Assembly: GCA_937951645.1 (NCBI GenBank)
Contig: CALFBM010000188.1
Span: 1 to 33,433 of the forward strand
Length of the DNA stretch: 33,433 nucleotides
DNA from: an uncultured Rhizobiaceae group bacterium
GTDB lineage: Bacteria > Pseudomonadota > Alphaproteobacteria > Rhizobiales > Rhizobiaceae
Direction: 5' to 3'
Position numbers and translations under genes: made by a program. This document shows positions 8,415 to 16,656 of the stretch, in pieces (position 1 is the stretch's first letter; every line of letters begins with the position of its first letter). The notes under the pieces are model-generated. The model saw only the letters and a list, made by a program, of their open reading frames with translations. It was not told the DNA's origin and made no database searches.

Positions 8415-9749
8415 TTAGACCGTACGTAAGCACCATCCGTGATCACGATCAGAGACTTCCATATGAAAGTTTTCCTCTTCCGCAAACTTTGCCCTGCAAT
8501 AAATTTCCATGAATTCTTCCCCAAAATAATCCTTGAAGAATTCTGACCCGGAGAACGCCTGCAATGCTTCACGCCAGCGGGCAGGAATTTCAACCCCTTC
8601 TTCTGGTTCATGTCCTTCCATGGATTCAGGACCAGGGTCAATACCATTTTTTACGCCATGGTGAATACCCGCCAATACAGCTGCACATAAAAGATAGGGA
8701 TTTACATCTGCTCCTGCGATACGATGCTCGACGCGCTTGTCCTTGTCGCCTGATATTGGGATGCGTAGCGAAACAAGTCTGTGATTACGCCCCCAATTGC
8801 CCGAGTTGGGCGACCAACCTGCTTTTCTATAGCGACGATAAGAGTTTGCGAAGGGAGCGCATACTGCCATGCTCTCACACATGGTTTCCATCAATCCACC
8901 AATACTTGCAAGCAATTTTGTTTCGTCTTGACCAAAGATGTTGTTTCCATCCTTATCGAGCAAACTGACATGAATATGGCATCCACTTCCACCATTATTG
9001 CTTAAAGGAAGCGCCATGAAACTGGCCAACTGACCATTCGCTTCTGCTATATTTTTAATGGCATGTTTGAGCAGCATGAAGTCACGCGCATGATCCGTCA
9101 CTTTTGATGAATGATTGAGGTTCATTTCAAACTGACTATCACCATATTCACATAAAATGGAAGTAAGTGGAATAGACTGGGCGTTTGCCACTTCTTTCAC
9201 GCCATTTAAAAAGCCCTGCACATCACGCAGAGGTTCTAAAGCATAAACTTGCGGTCCTTCAAAAGAAGGCCAACCGTTTTCCGGTTTCAGAGGTTGCGGG
9301 GGGGATTTTGACGGATCAAGGAGGTAAAACTCTCCCTCCAGTGCAATGGTTGGAAACATGTCATCATCATTTAAGCGTTTAATGACTTTTTCAAGAACGG
9401 CGAGCGGATCACTCGCCAGATTATTTCCATCTTTATCCGTTGCACGCAAAAACAATTGAGCTGTTGGCACTTTTGCCCACGGCACAGGGCGCAAGGAATT
9501 TTCCACGACTTTATAATTGATATCCGGATCCCCAACCAAGGGTGGTACCAACAACGCATCAGGTGTCGCGCCTCGCACATCACCAAACATCAAGGATATT
9601 GGCAGGTTTGCACCTTTTTTAAAAAGACTTTCGAGCTGATCACCCGGGAATTGTTTCCCCCGCAAGATGCCATTTGCATCTGCAATCAATATATCAATTG
9701 ATTGCGGCACAGGATTATTGGCTAGGTAACTTTTGATATTTGGGTGCAT
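8415..9749 (-). CDS. glutamine synthetase-family ligase, gamma-glutamylpolyamine synthetase-like, copy 2
   Basis: A 444-residue paralogue of the downstream PuuA-like protein. Signature stretches are CEYGDSQFEMNLNH, GGSGCHIHVSLLDKDG, HRLVSLRIPISG and KRVEHRIAGADVNPYL, so the ATP, glutamate and metal sites look intact. It differs from copy 1 at many positions and has a shorter N-terminus (MHPNIKSYLANN), which suggests old duplication or separate origin and possibly a different amine substrate. ATG 9749 lies 22 bp after the aminotransferase stop, and the next gene begins 45-81 bp downstream, so all appear co-transcribed. It is not the housekeeping GlnA, which is longer and lacks this polyamine context. 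Confidence 0.87.
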   Translation of the reverse strand: MHPNIKSYLANNPVPQSIDILIADANGILRGKQFPGDQLESLFKKGANLPISLMFGDVRGATPDALLVPPLVGDPDINYKVVENSLRPVPWAKVPTAQLFLRATDKDGNNLASDPLAVLEKVIKRLNDDDMFPTIALEGEFYLLDPSKSPPQPLKPENGWPSFEGPQVYALEPLRDVQGFLNGVKEVANAQSIPLTSILCEYGDSQFEMNLNHSSKVTDHARDFMLLKHAIKNIAEANGQLASFMALPLSNNGGSGCHIHVSLLDKDGNNIFGQDETKLLASIGGLMETMCESMAVCAPFANSYRRYRKAGWSPNSGNWGRNHRLVSLRIPISGDKDKRVEHRIAGADVNPYLLCAAVLAGIHHGVKNGIDPGPESMEGHEPEEGVEIPARWREALQAFSGSEFFKDYFGEEFMEIYCRAKFAEEENFHMEVSDRDHGWCLRTV

Positions 9750-9771
9750 TGGAAACTACTTTATTACTTGC

Positions 9772-11151
9772 TTATTTCTGGCCAATATCTGCCATAGTGT
9801 CATCGAGCGATTTCCTGGCTTTGGCTACCAATTCGTCGATTTCCTCGTCTGTTATAATCAAAGGTGGAGAGCTGACAAGACTATCGCGTACGGCTCGCAT
9901 GACTAGACCATTGTTAAAACAGTGATCGCGGGCAATTGTGCCAACCGCACCATAATTATCAAAGCGTTTTCTGGTTTTTTTATCAGCTACCAGTTCTATT
10001 GCGCCCAAAAGACCCCGTGTTCTAACTTCACCAACAATTGGATGGTCGGCAAGGGTTTGCATTTTTTTAGCAAGCAAAGGTGCCGTATGATCACGAACGC
10101 GTTCTATAAGACCCTCGCGTTCTATAATCTCAATGTTTTTTAAAGCTGCTGCACAACAAGATGGATGACCAGAATATGTATAGCCGTGGAAAAACTCGCC
10201 TGCGGTTGCAAACATTTCCTGGGCACGTGCCTCAGAAAATGCCACTGCTCCAATCGGCAGATAAGCAGATGACAAGCCTTTTGCCATTGAAATCATGTCA
10301 GGTTGAAGATCGTAATGGATAGAGCCAAACCACTCACCCAACCGACCAAAGCCACAAATAACTTCATCCGCACAGAACAAAATATCACGCTCTTTACAGA
10401 TACGCATCACTTCTGGCCAATAGCTTTCTGGTGGAATAATGACTCCGCCTGCACCCTGAATGGGTTCAGCGATAAAGGCTGCAATACGATCTGCACCATG
10501 TTTGTCGATTTCTTCTTCCAGCGCTCTGGCGCGCATGAGGCCAAACTCTTCAGGATCAAGAACGCCACCTTCATCATACCAATAAGGTTGATCAATATGA
10601 ACGATATCAGGAATGAGGGGGCCGCCTTGTGAATGCATGGCTTCCATGCCGCCAAGGGTAACGCCCGCCATGGTTGATCCGTGATAAGCGTTTTTACGAG
10701 CGATAACGATTGTCTTTTCAGGTTTGCCTTTACCCGCCCAATAAGCACGTGCAATGCGAAGCACTGTGTCATTTGAATCTGAACCAGAGGTATTAAAGAA
10801 AATACGGTTCAAATCACCTGGTGTCAGTGAAGCAATTTTTTCTGCCAACAAGGCAACGGGTGAATGGGTCGATTTAAAAAACGTATTATAATAAGGAAGC
10901 TCTTTCATTTGAGCCGCAGCTGCTTCTGCAATTTCATCGCGCCCATAGCCCACATTTACGCACCAAAGACCGGCCATGCCATCCAGAATTTTATTGCCAT
11001 CCGAATCCCAGATGTGTGAGCCTTTGGCCTGCGTGATCAAGCGAAGCTGTTTTTCATCCAAATCAGCCATATCTGTAAAAGCATGCCAATGATGCTTGAG
11101 ATTGGTCTGTTTGATGGCATTTGCATCCGGAAAATTAGGTTTGGTATTCAT
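9772..11151 (-). CDS. spuC: class III PLP aminotransferase, putrescine/polyamine-pyruvate type (SpuC-like)
   Basis: Omega-aminotransferase of 459 residues, expected to transfer the amino group of putrescine or a related diamine to pyruvate, giving 4-aminobutanal and alanine. Visible: the substrate/PLP segment WHAFTDMADL near the N-terminus, NTSGSDSNDTVLRIAR (phosphate binding, about 120-135), FCADEVICGFGRLG (Asp262 contacts the PLP ring), and the Schiff-base Lys291 in SMAKGLSSAYLPIGA. ATG 11151 has TAGGAGC as an SD. It is first gene of the leftward operon with two PuuA-like ligases and PuuB, and is divergent from the polyamine importer, which strongly suggests a diamine substrate. Beta-alanine or taurine-type substrates remain possible for this fold. 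Confidence 0.87.
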   Translation of the reverse strand: MNTKPNFPDANAIKQTNLKHHWHAFTDMADLDEKQLRLITQAKGSHIWDSDGNKILDGMAGLWCVNVGYGRDEIAEAAAAQMKELPYYNTFFKSTHSPVALLAEKIASLTPGDLNRIFFNTSGSDSNDTVLRIARAYWAGKGKPEKTIVIARKNAYHGSTMAGVTLGGMEAMHSQGGPLIPDIVHIDQPYWYDEGGVLDPEEFGLMRARALEEEIDKHGADRIAAFIAEPIQGAGGVIIPPESYWPEVMRICKERDILFCADEVICGFGRLGEWFGSIHYDLQPDMISMAKGLSSAYLPIGAVAFSEARAQEMFATAGEFFHGYTYSGHPSCCAAALKNIEIIEREGLIERVRDHTAPLLAKKMQTLADHPIVGEVRTRGLLGAIELVADKKTRKRFDNYGAVGTIARDHCFNNGLVMRAVRDSLVSSPPLIITDEEIDELVAKARKSLDDTMADIGQK

Positions 11152-11197
11152 AAAATGCTCCTAAAATACATATGCAGTACAAAGTTCATGAATTTGG

Positions 11198-11236
11198 GAA
11201 TTTTGCAATAGCGCTCTTATGATACTTGCAAAATTC
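11198..11236. promoter_or_regulatory. 11-bp inverted repeat, candidate operator of divergent polyamine promoter region
   Basis: GAATTTTGCAA (11198-11208) and its exact reverse complement TTGCAAAATTC (11226-11236) are separated by 17 bp. They lie between the divergent aminotransferase and PotF-like genes. The position and dyad symmetry suit a dimeric regulator acting on both promoters; no such regulator gene is in the window. Confidence 0.5.
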
Positions 11237-11309
11237 TCACAAGTGGATAATCTTTGCGCCAACTACAAAACGCCACCTAATGAGGGGCATACAAAGGTGA
11301 GGAAAACCC

Positions 11310-12401
11310 ATGAAACTTAAAACCATCCTGATGGCATCAACAGTCTTTGCGTTTGCGAGCGCTGCCAATGCTGAAGATAAAGTTCTGAACATTTACAATT
11401 GGTCAGACTATATTGCAGAAGATACAATCGAAAAATTTGAAAAAGAAACCGGCATCAAGGTCACTTATGATGTGTTTGATTCAAATGAAGTGCTTGAAGC
11501 CAAGTTGCTTGCAGGCAACTCTGGTTATGATCTTGTTGTACCATCTGCTTCTTTCATGGCGCGCCAAATCAAGGCTGGCGTTTTTCAAAAATTAGATAAA
11601 TCCAAGTTACCTAATCTTGCAAATCTGGATGCAGGCGTTATGGGCAATGTTGCTACATATGACGAAGGTAATGAGCACGCCGTTGTGTATCTTTGGGGTA
11701 CAACAGGCATCGGTTATAATGAAGGTAAAGTTGCAGAGCGTCTAGGCGATAGCGCACCAACAGATAGCTGGGCACTTATTTTCGATAAAGACAATGCAGC
11801 AAAACTTGCTGATTGTGGTATTTCTGTCTTGGATGCGCCAACAGAGATGATTCCTGCAGCGATGAAATATTTAGGCATCGATCCACGTTCAACGGATCCT
11901 GCTGATTTCAAAAAAGCATCTGAATTATTTGCTCAAATTAAACCACACATTCGTTATTTCCATTCATCACAATACATCAACGACCTCGCAAATGGTGACA
12001 TTTGCTTAACTGTTGGTTGGTCTGGTGACATTTTCCAGGCACGTGATCGTGCGGCAGAAGCAGATAATGGTGTTTCTGTTGCCTATACTATTCCAAAGGA
12101 AGGTGCTCTTTCTTGGTTTGATATGCTTGCCATTCCAACAGATGCAAAGAACGCTGAAAATGCGCATAAGTTTATTGATTTCGTGATGGATGCGCAAATT
12201 ACAGCTGACATCACAAACTATGTCTGGTTCTCATCTGCAAACACGCCAGCTTTAAAATTGATCGATCAGGAAATCTTGGATGATCCGGGCATTTTCCCGT
12301 CTGACGAAGTTAAAGCAAAGCTATGGGTTGCTCCGGTTTATGACGCACGCACAGACCGCGCGATTAACCGTGAATGGACTAGCGTTAAGACAGGTCAATA
12401 G
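11310..12401 (+). CDS. potF: polyamine ABC transporter substrate-binding protein (PotF/SpuD-like)
   Basis: Periplasmic binding protein of 363 residues for putrescine or spermidine. A Sec signal peptide (MKLKTILMASTVFAF...) ends at ANA|ED near residue 21. The mature start VLNIYNWSDYI is the typical PotF/PotD opening with the Trp and Asp-Tyr used to hold the amine; further family segments are YDLVVPSASFMARQI, YLWGTTGIGYN and NGDICLTVGWSGDI. ATG 11310 follows GAGG with good spacing. It is first gene of potF-G-H-I, separated from the ATPase gene by a strong terminator-like hairpin, a usual way to make binding protein in excess. The divergent polyamine catabolic operon supports the substrate; putrescine versus spermidine preference is not resolved. 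Confidence 0.92.
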   Translation: MKLKTILMASTVFAFASAANAEDKVLNIYNWSDYIAEDTIEKFEKETGIKVTYDVFDSNEVLEAKLLAGNSGYDLVVPSASFMARQIKAGVFQKLDKSKLPNLANLDAGVMGNVATYDEGNEHAVVYLWGTTGIGYNEGKVAERLGDSAPTDSWALIFDKDNAAKLADCGISVLDAPTEMIPAAMKYLGIDPRSTDPADFKKASELFAQIKPHIRYFHSSQYINDLANGDICLTVGWSGDIFQARDRAAEADNGVSVAYTIPKEGALSWFDMLAIPTDAKNAENAHKFIDFVMDAQITADITNYVWFSSANTPALKLIDQEILDDPGIFPSDEVKAKLWVAPVYDARTDRAINREWTSVKTGQ

Positions 12402-12410
12402 GATTTATCA

Positions 12411-12439
12411 AAGGCGGGTAAACTTTACCCGCCTTTTTC
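12411..12439 (+). terminator. intrinsic terminator/attenuator between potF and potG
   Basis: AAGGCGGGTAAA (12411-12422) and TTTACCCGCCTT (12424-12435) form a GC-rich stem-loop immediately followed by a T-run. Since potG starts 25 bp later without an obvious separate promoter, partial read-through is likely. Confidence 0.85.
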
Positions 12440-12460
12440 TATTTAATAGGCGTTTAAACT

Positions 12461-13573
12461 ATGGCTGATAAAGCTGAAGAAAGTGGACCAAAACCCTTTC
12501 TACGCATCCATAATATTTCAAAGCATTTTGCAGATGTACGTGCGGTTGACGAAGTTTCACTTGACATTCAACAGGGCGAATTTTTCTGTCTTTTGGGCGG
12601 GTCAGGTTCAGGTAAATCCACACTCCTGCGAATGATTGCAGGCCTTGAAACAGCCACCTCAGGACATATTGAAATTGAAGGACAGGACGTTACCAACGTT
12701 CCGCCATGGAACAGACCTGTGAACATGATGTTCCAGTCTTACGCCCTTTTTCCGCATATGAATGTTGAAAAGAACATTGCCTTTGGCCTAAAACAAGACA
12801 ATTGGCCTAAAGCGGAAATGGACGCACGAGTCCAGGAATTGCTCGATCTTGTGCAATTGGGTGAATACGGCAAACGCAAGCCCAACCAGCTTTCGGGCGG
12901 TCAGCGCCAGCGTGTTGCACTTGCCCGCGCATTAGCTCGCAAGCCAAAAGTGCTATTGCTGGATGAACCTTTATCAGCGCTTGATAAAAAATTACGCGAA
13001 GAAACACAGAGGCAATTGGTTGCCATCCAAAAAGAAATTGGTACGACCTTTATCATGGTGACACATGATCAGGAAGAAGCCATGTCGATTGCCACGCGTA
13101 TTGGCGTAATGGATGAGGCTAGGCTTATTCAGGTTGAAGCTCCACGTGAAATGTATGAACGCCCTGCAAATAAAATGATTGCGGGCTTTATTGGCCAGGT
13201 AAACCTGTTTGAAGGTAAAGTATCACGCAAGGGCAAAACACAAACTATAACAAGCATGGATACAGGTAGCTTACTTGAAGTCGTAGACAACACAAAACTG
13301 GAAGATGGGCAGGTCGTTTGGATTGCTGTTCGCCCTGAGCGGGTCTTGTTAAAAACCAACCCCAAGGGCAGAGCTGCTAACAAGGCAAATGGCAAATTAA
13401 CAGACATTATGTATCTTGGCGGAATTACGCACATTCAAGTCACCCTTGATAGCGGCAGTCCTGTTCGCATTACAATTTCTGAACATTGGGATGAAGATGA
13501 AGCCAAGCTTAAGCTCGGTGATGCAGTACAAATCTCATTTGAAAAACGCGCCGCAAGACTGTTGGTGGAATAA
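12461..13573 (+). CDS. potG: polyamine ABC transporter ATP-binding protein (PotG/PotA-like)
   Basis: Cytoplasmic ATPase of 370 residues that powers polyamine import. Walker A GGSGSGKST (46-54), Q-loop region FQSYALFPHM, signature LSGGQRQRVALARAL, Walker B VLLLDEPLSALD and the switch-region THDQEEAMS are all present. The C-terminal ~110 residues form the TOBE-type regulatory domain seen in PotA/PotG/MalK-type ATPases. ATG 12461 comes just after the potF terminator hairpin with only a weak SD (AGG). Its stop overlaps the potH start (TAATG), which suggests coupling of ATPase and permease synthesis. Confidence 0.92.
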   Translation: MADKAEESGPKPFLRIHNISKHFADVRAVDEVSLDIQQGEFFCLLGGSGSGKSTLLRMIAGLETATSGHIEIEGQDVTNVPPWNRPVNMMFQSYALFPHMNVEKNIAFGLKQDNWPKAEMDARVQELLDLVQLGEYGKRKPNQLSGGQRQRVALARALARKPKVLLLDEPLSALDKKLREETQRQLVAIQKEIGTTFIMVTHDQEEAMSIATRIGVMDEARLIQVEAPREMYERPANKMIAGFIGQVNLFEGKVSRKGKTQTITSMDTGSLLEVVDNTKLEDGQVVWIAVRPERVLLKTNPKGRAANKANGKLTDIMYLGGITHIQVTLDSGSPVRITISEHWDEDEAKLKLGDAVQISFEKRAARLLVE

Positions 13574-14457
13574 TGGGGTTTGGGTCACTCAAACGCTATC
13601 TGGTTATTTTGCCACCCATGCTGTGGCTAGGGTTATTTTTCCTGATCCCGTTTTTTGTGGTTCTCCAAGTATCTCTGGCTGATCCTGCTTTAACGCGCCC
13701 GCCGTTTACGGCAATCTTTACATGGGATGGTTGGTGGCCAACTGGCTTTTTAGGTGATCTAGAAAACTATAAATTTCTCTTATCAGACAGCCTTTATATA
13801 AACTCCTATTGGAACTCGATTAAAATTGCTGCCATTGGTGCATTTGTTTGTCTCATCATTGGCTATCCAATCGCCTACGTAATAGCGCGCGCACATGCAA
13901 ATATGCGCAATACATTATTACTCTTGGTTATCCTTCCATTTTGGACTTCCAGCTTGTTGCGGGTTTATGCATTGATTGGCATGTATTCACCGAATGGGTT
14001 TATTAATTCGACGCTCTCTTGGCTTGGAATTATCGATACACCATTACAACTTATGCAAACAGATTTTGCAGTTTATTCAGGTATCGTGATTACCTATTTA
14101 CCATTGATGATTTTACCGCTGTATGCAGCACTTGAAAAATTAGATGGTGATTTGATGGAAGCCGCAAGCGATTTAGGTGCAACGCCGCTTGCTACTTTCT
14201 GGCGTGTGACGCTTCCGCTTTCTCTATCAGGTATTGTAGCAGGTTATTTGCTTGTCTTTATTCCATCAGTTGGAGAGTTTGTTATTCCAGCACTTCTTGG
14301 TGGGCCGGATCAATTGATGATTGGTAAAACGCTTTGGACGGAGTTCTTTAATAACCGTGATTGGCCTGTCGCATCTTCGGTGGCGATGATCATGCTGGCG
14401 TTTCTAGTTATCCCGATGATGTTCTTGCGTAATACGCAAGGTTCGAGGGAGGCATAG
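13573..14457 (+). CDS. potH: polyamine ABC transporter permease (PotH-like)
   Basis: Inner-membrane permease of 294 residues with about six membrane spans, including an initial one (LVILPPMLWLGLFFLIPFFVVL) followed by a periplasmic loop with several Trp. The cytoplasmic EAA loop EAASDLGATPLATFWRVTLP, which docks on the ATPase, is clear near residues 196-215. GEFVIPALLGG is typical of PotH/PotB. The start overlaps the potG stop by one base and the end is 2 bp from potI, so it is translated within the same operon. Confidence 0.92.
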   Translation: MGFGSLKRYLVILPPMLWLGLFFLIPFFVVLQVSLADPALTRPPFTAIFTWDGWWPTGFLGDLENYKFLLSDSLYINSYWNSIKIAAIGAFVCLIIGYPIAYVIARAHANMRNTLLLLVILPFWTSSLLRVYALIGMYSPNGFINSTLSWLGIIDTPLQLMQTDFAVYSGIVITYLPLMILPLYAALEKLDGDLMEAASDLGATPLATFWRVTLPLSLSGIVAGYLLVFIPSVGEFVIPALLGGPDQLMIGKTLWTEFFNNRDWPVASSVAMIMLAFLVIPMMFLRNTQGSREA

Positions 14458-14459
14458 AA

Positions 14460-15278
14460 ATGAGCAAGCGTCATCCTTTGGTTCTTTTAATGGCAGGCTT
14501 TGGATATGCGATTTTGTATATTCCGATTTTGATCATGATAATTTATTCGTTCAACTCCTCCAAGCTCGTAACCGTTTGGGCTGGTTGGTCAACAAAATGG
14601 TATGGTGAACTTCTTGCAAATGGACAATTGGCGGAAGCTGCTTGGATTAGTTTGAAAGTTGGTTTCTGGTCAGCAACCATTGGTGTCGTTTTTGGTACAA
14701 TGATTGGCTATGCACTTGCACGCTTCAGAAGGTTTCGTGGCAAGCTCTTTCTAAATGGTATGGCGACAGCGCCAATTGTTATGCCTGAAGTTGTGATGGG
14801 CTTGTCACTTTTGCTTTTATTTATTTCATTAGAAAACCTTATTGGTTGGCCTGCAGGACGTGGCCTTCTAACTGTCATCATTGCTCACGCAACGGTAGGC
14901 ATGGCCTTCGTTGCAGTTGTTATTCAGGGGCGTCTTTCAGAAAGTGATATATCAATCGAAGAAGCCGCGATGGATTTGGGCGCGCGTCAACCGTATATCT
15001 TTTTTACCATTACCTTGCCTGTGATTATGCCTGCAATTATTGCAGGCTGGTTGCTTGCCTTTACGCTTTCGTTTGATGATTTGGTGATTGCCAGTTTCGT
15101 TTCCGGGCCTGGTTCTTCAACATTGCCAATTGTTATTTTCTCAAAAGTACGCTTGGGCGTGACGCCTGAAATTAATGCACTGGCAACAATTATTGTTGCA
15201 GTTGTTGCAATCGGTGTTATTGCTGCAAACTGGTTAGCCTTGCGTAGTGAAGCATCTCGCAATACAGATGACACGTAA
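14460..15278 (+). CDS. potI: polyamine ABC transporter permease (PotI-like)
   Basis: Second permease subunit of the importer, 272 residues, about six spans. The family opening YIPILIMIIYSFNSS, the central APIVMPEVVMGLSLLLLF and the EAA loop EAAMDLGARQPYIFFTITLP are present, followed by FTLSFDDLVIASFVSGPG, typical of PotC/PotI. ATG 14460 is 2 bp after the potH stop. It completes a PotFGHI-type transporter. The dehydrogenase gene that follows begins 24 bp downstream on the same strand with no visible terminator. Confidence 0.92.
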   Translation: MSKRHPLVLLMAGFGYAILYIPILIMIIYSFNSSKLVTVWAGWSTKWYGELLANGQLAEAAWISLKVGFWSATIGVVFGTMIGYALARFRRFRGKLFLNGMATAPIVMPEVVMGLSLLLLFISLENLIGWPAGRGLLTVIIAHATVGMAFVAVVIQGRLSESDISIEEAAMDLGARQPYIFFTITLPVIMPAIIAGWLLAFTLSFDDLVIASFVSGPGSSTLPIVIFSKVRLGVTPEINALATIIVAVVAIGVIAANWLALRSEASRNTDDT

Positions 15279-15302
15279 CAATATCAATTAAGAGTAGAGC
15301 CT

Positions 15303-16505
15303 TTGCGCGTAGCCAAACTTCCTGATGATCGTTATCCTGCAATTTCTGATCTGGCTAAAAAAGCCAAGAAGCGAATTCCGCATTTTGCATGGGAGTATCT
15401 TGATAGCGCAACAGGCGGTGAAACTGCCATGCATCGGAATACAAAAGCATTAACTGATATTACCATGGTGCCGCGTACCATGAAGGGTATTATTGAACCT
15501 TCCATCGAAACAGAAATGTTCGGTATAAAATACTCAGCCCCCTTTGGCATTCCGCCAATTGGGTACACCAGTTTAATGTGGCCTTATGCCGAAAAGATTC
15601 TTGCAAAGGCAGCAGCCAAGCACCGTATTCCACATTGTCTTAGCACTGTTGCCTCTGATACGCCCGAAAACTGTGGACCTATTTCTGGTGATTACGGTTG
15701 GTTCCAGCTTTATCCACCCAGGCGCGAAGAAATTCGTACTGACCTTATTCAACGCGCAAAAAACAGTGGCTATCATACGCTTGTTGTTACAGCAGATGTG
15801 CCGTGGCCATCCATGCGTGAGCGCCAGCGCCGCGCAGGTATTTCCATTCCACCAAAACTGACGCCAAAAATTCTTGCACAAATCTGCATGAGGCCTGAAT
15901 GGGCGCTTCGAACACTGTTTCGTGGTCAACCCAATTTTGACGTCATGAAGAAATATGTCCCCAAAGGTGATTTGAAAAAAATCGTTAGCTTTGTTGGCAG
16001 TGAACTCGGCGGATGTCTTGATTGGGACTATTTCAAAAAAGTACGCGATCAATGGGATGGGCCATTGGTTTTGAAAGGAGTGCTTTCAACAGACGATGCC
16101 AAACTTGCTGTAAAAGCAGGTGCTGATGGTATTTGGGTATCCAATCATGGTGGCCGTCAGTTTGAAGCTTCCCCTGCTCCAATTACAGTTTTACCTCAAA
16201 TCAAAAAAGCGGTTGGAACAAAAGCAAAAATCATGTTTGACAGTGGCGTGCGTTCTGGTGGTGATATTTTACGTGCAAAAGCATTGGGTGCCGACTTTGT
16301 ATTTCTGGGCAGGCCTTTTCTTTATGGGGTTTCTGCATTGGGGGCAAAAGGCGGCGACCATGTTTATGAATTACTCTACCATGACATGATCAATAATATG
16401 CACCAGCTTGGCATTATCAGTTTAGAGCAAATGAAAGATGTTGAGTTAAATTCTTTACCTCAAGCGCCAATTAGTAAAACCAACGGCAAAGTGAGCACCG
16501 CTTAA
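15303..16505 (+). CDS. FMN-dependent alpha-hydroxy-acid dehydrogenase/oxidase (LldD-like)
   Basis: TIM-barrel flavoenzyme of 400 residues from the lactate dehydrogenase/glycolate oxidase/mandelate dehydrogenase family, which oxidises L-2-hydroxy acids to 2-oxo acids. Visible: FAWEYLDSATGGE (active-site Tyr), WFQLYPPR and VVTADVPWPSMRERQRR (FMN and substrate region), LVLKGVLS (FMN Lys), catalytic His282 with Arg in SNHGGRQ, and DSGVRSGGDILRAKALGADFVFLGRP (phosphate site). The start is TTG 15303 after AAGAGTAGAG; no suitable ATG lies nearby. It follows potI by 24 bp and is probably in its operon. L-lactate is the default substrate, but QFEASPA replaces the common QLDGAPS after the His, so another hydroxy acid is possible. 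Confidence 0.85.
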   Translation: MRVAKLPDDRYPAISDLAKKAKKRIPHFAWEYLDSATGGETAMHRNTKALTDITMVPRTMKGIIEPSIETEMFGIKYSAPFGIPPIGYTSLMWPYAEKILAKAAAKHRIPHCLSTVASDTPENCGPISGDYGWFQLYPPRREEIRTDLIQRAKNSGYHTLVVTADVPWPSMRERQRRAGISIPPKLTPKILAQICMRPEWALRTLFRGQPNFDVMKKYVPKGDLKKIVSFVGSELGGCLDWDYFKKVRDQWDGPLVLKGVLSTDDAKLAVKAGADGIWVSNHGGRQFEASPAPITVLPQIKKAVGTKAKIMFDSGVRSGGDILRAKALGADFVFLGRPFLYGVSALGAKGGDHVYELLYHDMINNMHQLGIISLEQMKDVELNSLPQAPISKTNGKVSTA

Positions 16506-16543
16506 GCGGCACAAAAAAATATTATAAAATATTCCCAGTTCTT

Positions 16544-16571
16544 TTGACAATCAAATATTAGACGCTAAACT
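16544..16571 (+). promoter_or_regulatory. candidate promoter for peptide-type ABC operon
   Basis: Consensus -35 TTGACA (16544-16549), then 16 bp, then TAAACT (16566-16571, 4 of 6 to -10). It lies in the 151-bp gap before the permease gene, about 85 bp from its start. Predicted by eye only. Confidence 0.45.
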
Positions 16572-16578
16572 GCCCCTT

Positions 16579-16632
16579 GAGCATTATAATAATAATGTTG
16601 TAGAAAAATGCTCGTGCTGTTCAAGAGCAGCA
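16579..16632 (+). promoter_or_regulatory. structured 5' leader of peptide-type ABC operon
   Basis: Two adjacent dyads lie just upstream of the ribosome binding site: GAGCATT (16579-16585) with AATGCTC (16607-16613), and TGCTGTT (16615-16621) with AGCAGCA (16626-16632, including one G-U pair). GCTC (16610-16613) could alternatively pair with GAGC (16625-16628), so mutually exclusive folds are possible. It matches no riboswitch class I know. Confidence 0.35.
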
Positions 16633-16656
16633 TCAAAACAGGTTGGGAGGTTTGTT

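Noticed and set aside
8415-9749. Housekeeping glutamine synthetase GlnA
   Set aside because: The protein is shorter, its wording is of the PuuA-like branch and it lies in a polyamine operon with a second such gene.
15573-16052. 159-codon minus-strand frame inside the alpha-hydroxy-acid dehydrogenase gene
   Set aside because: The plus-strand frame carries all FMN and catalytic motifs; the opposite frame is Lys/Asn/Cys-rich and shows no family features.
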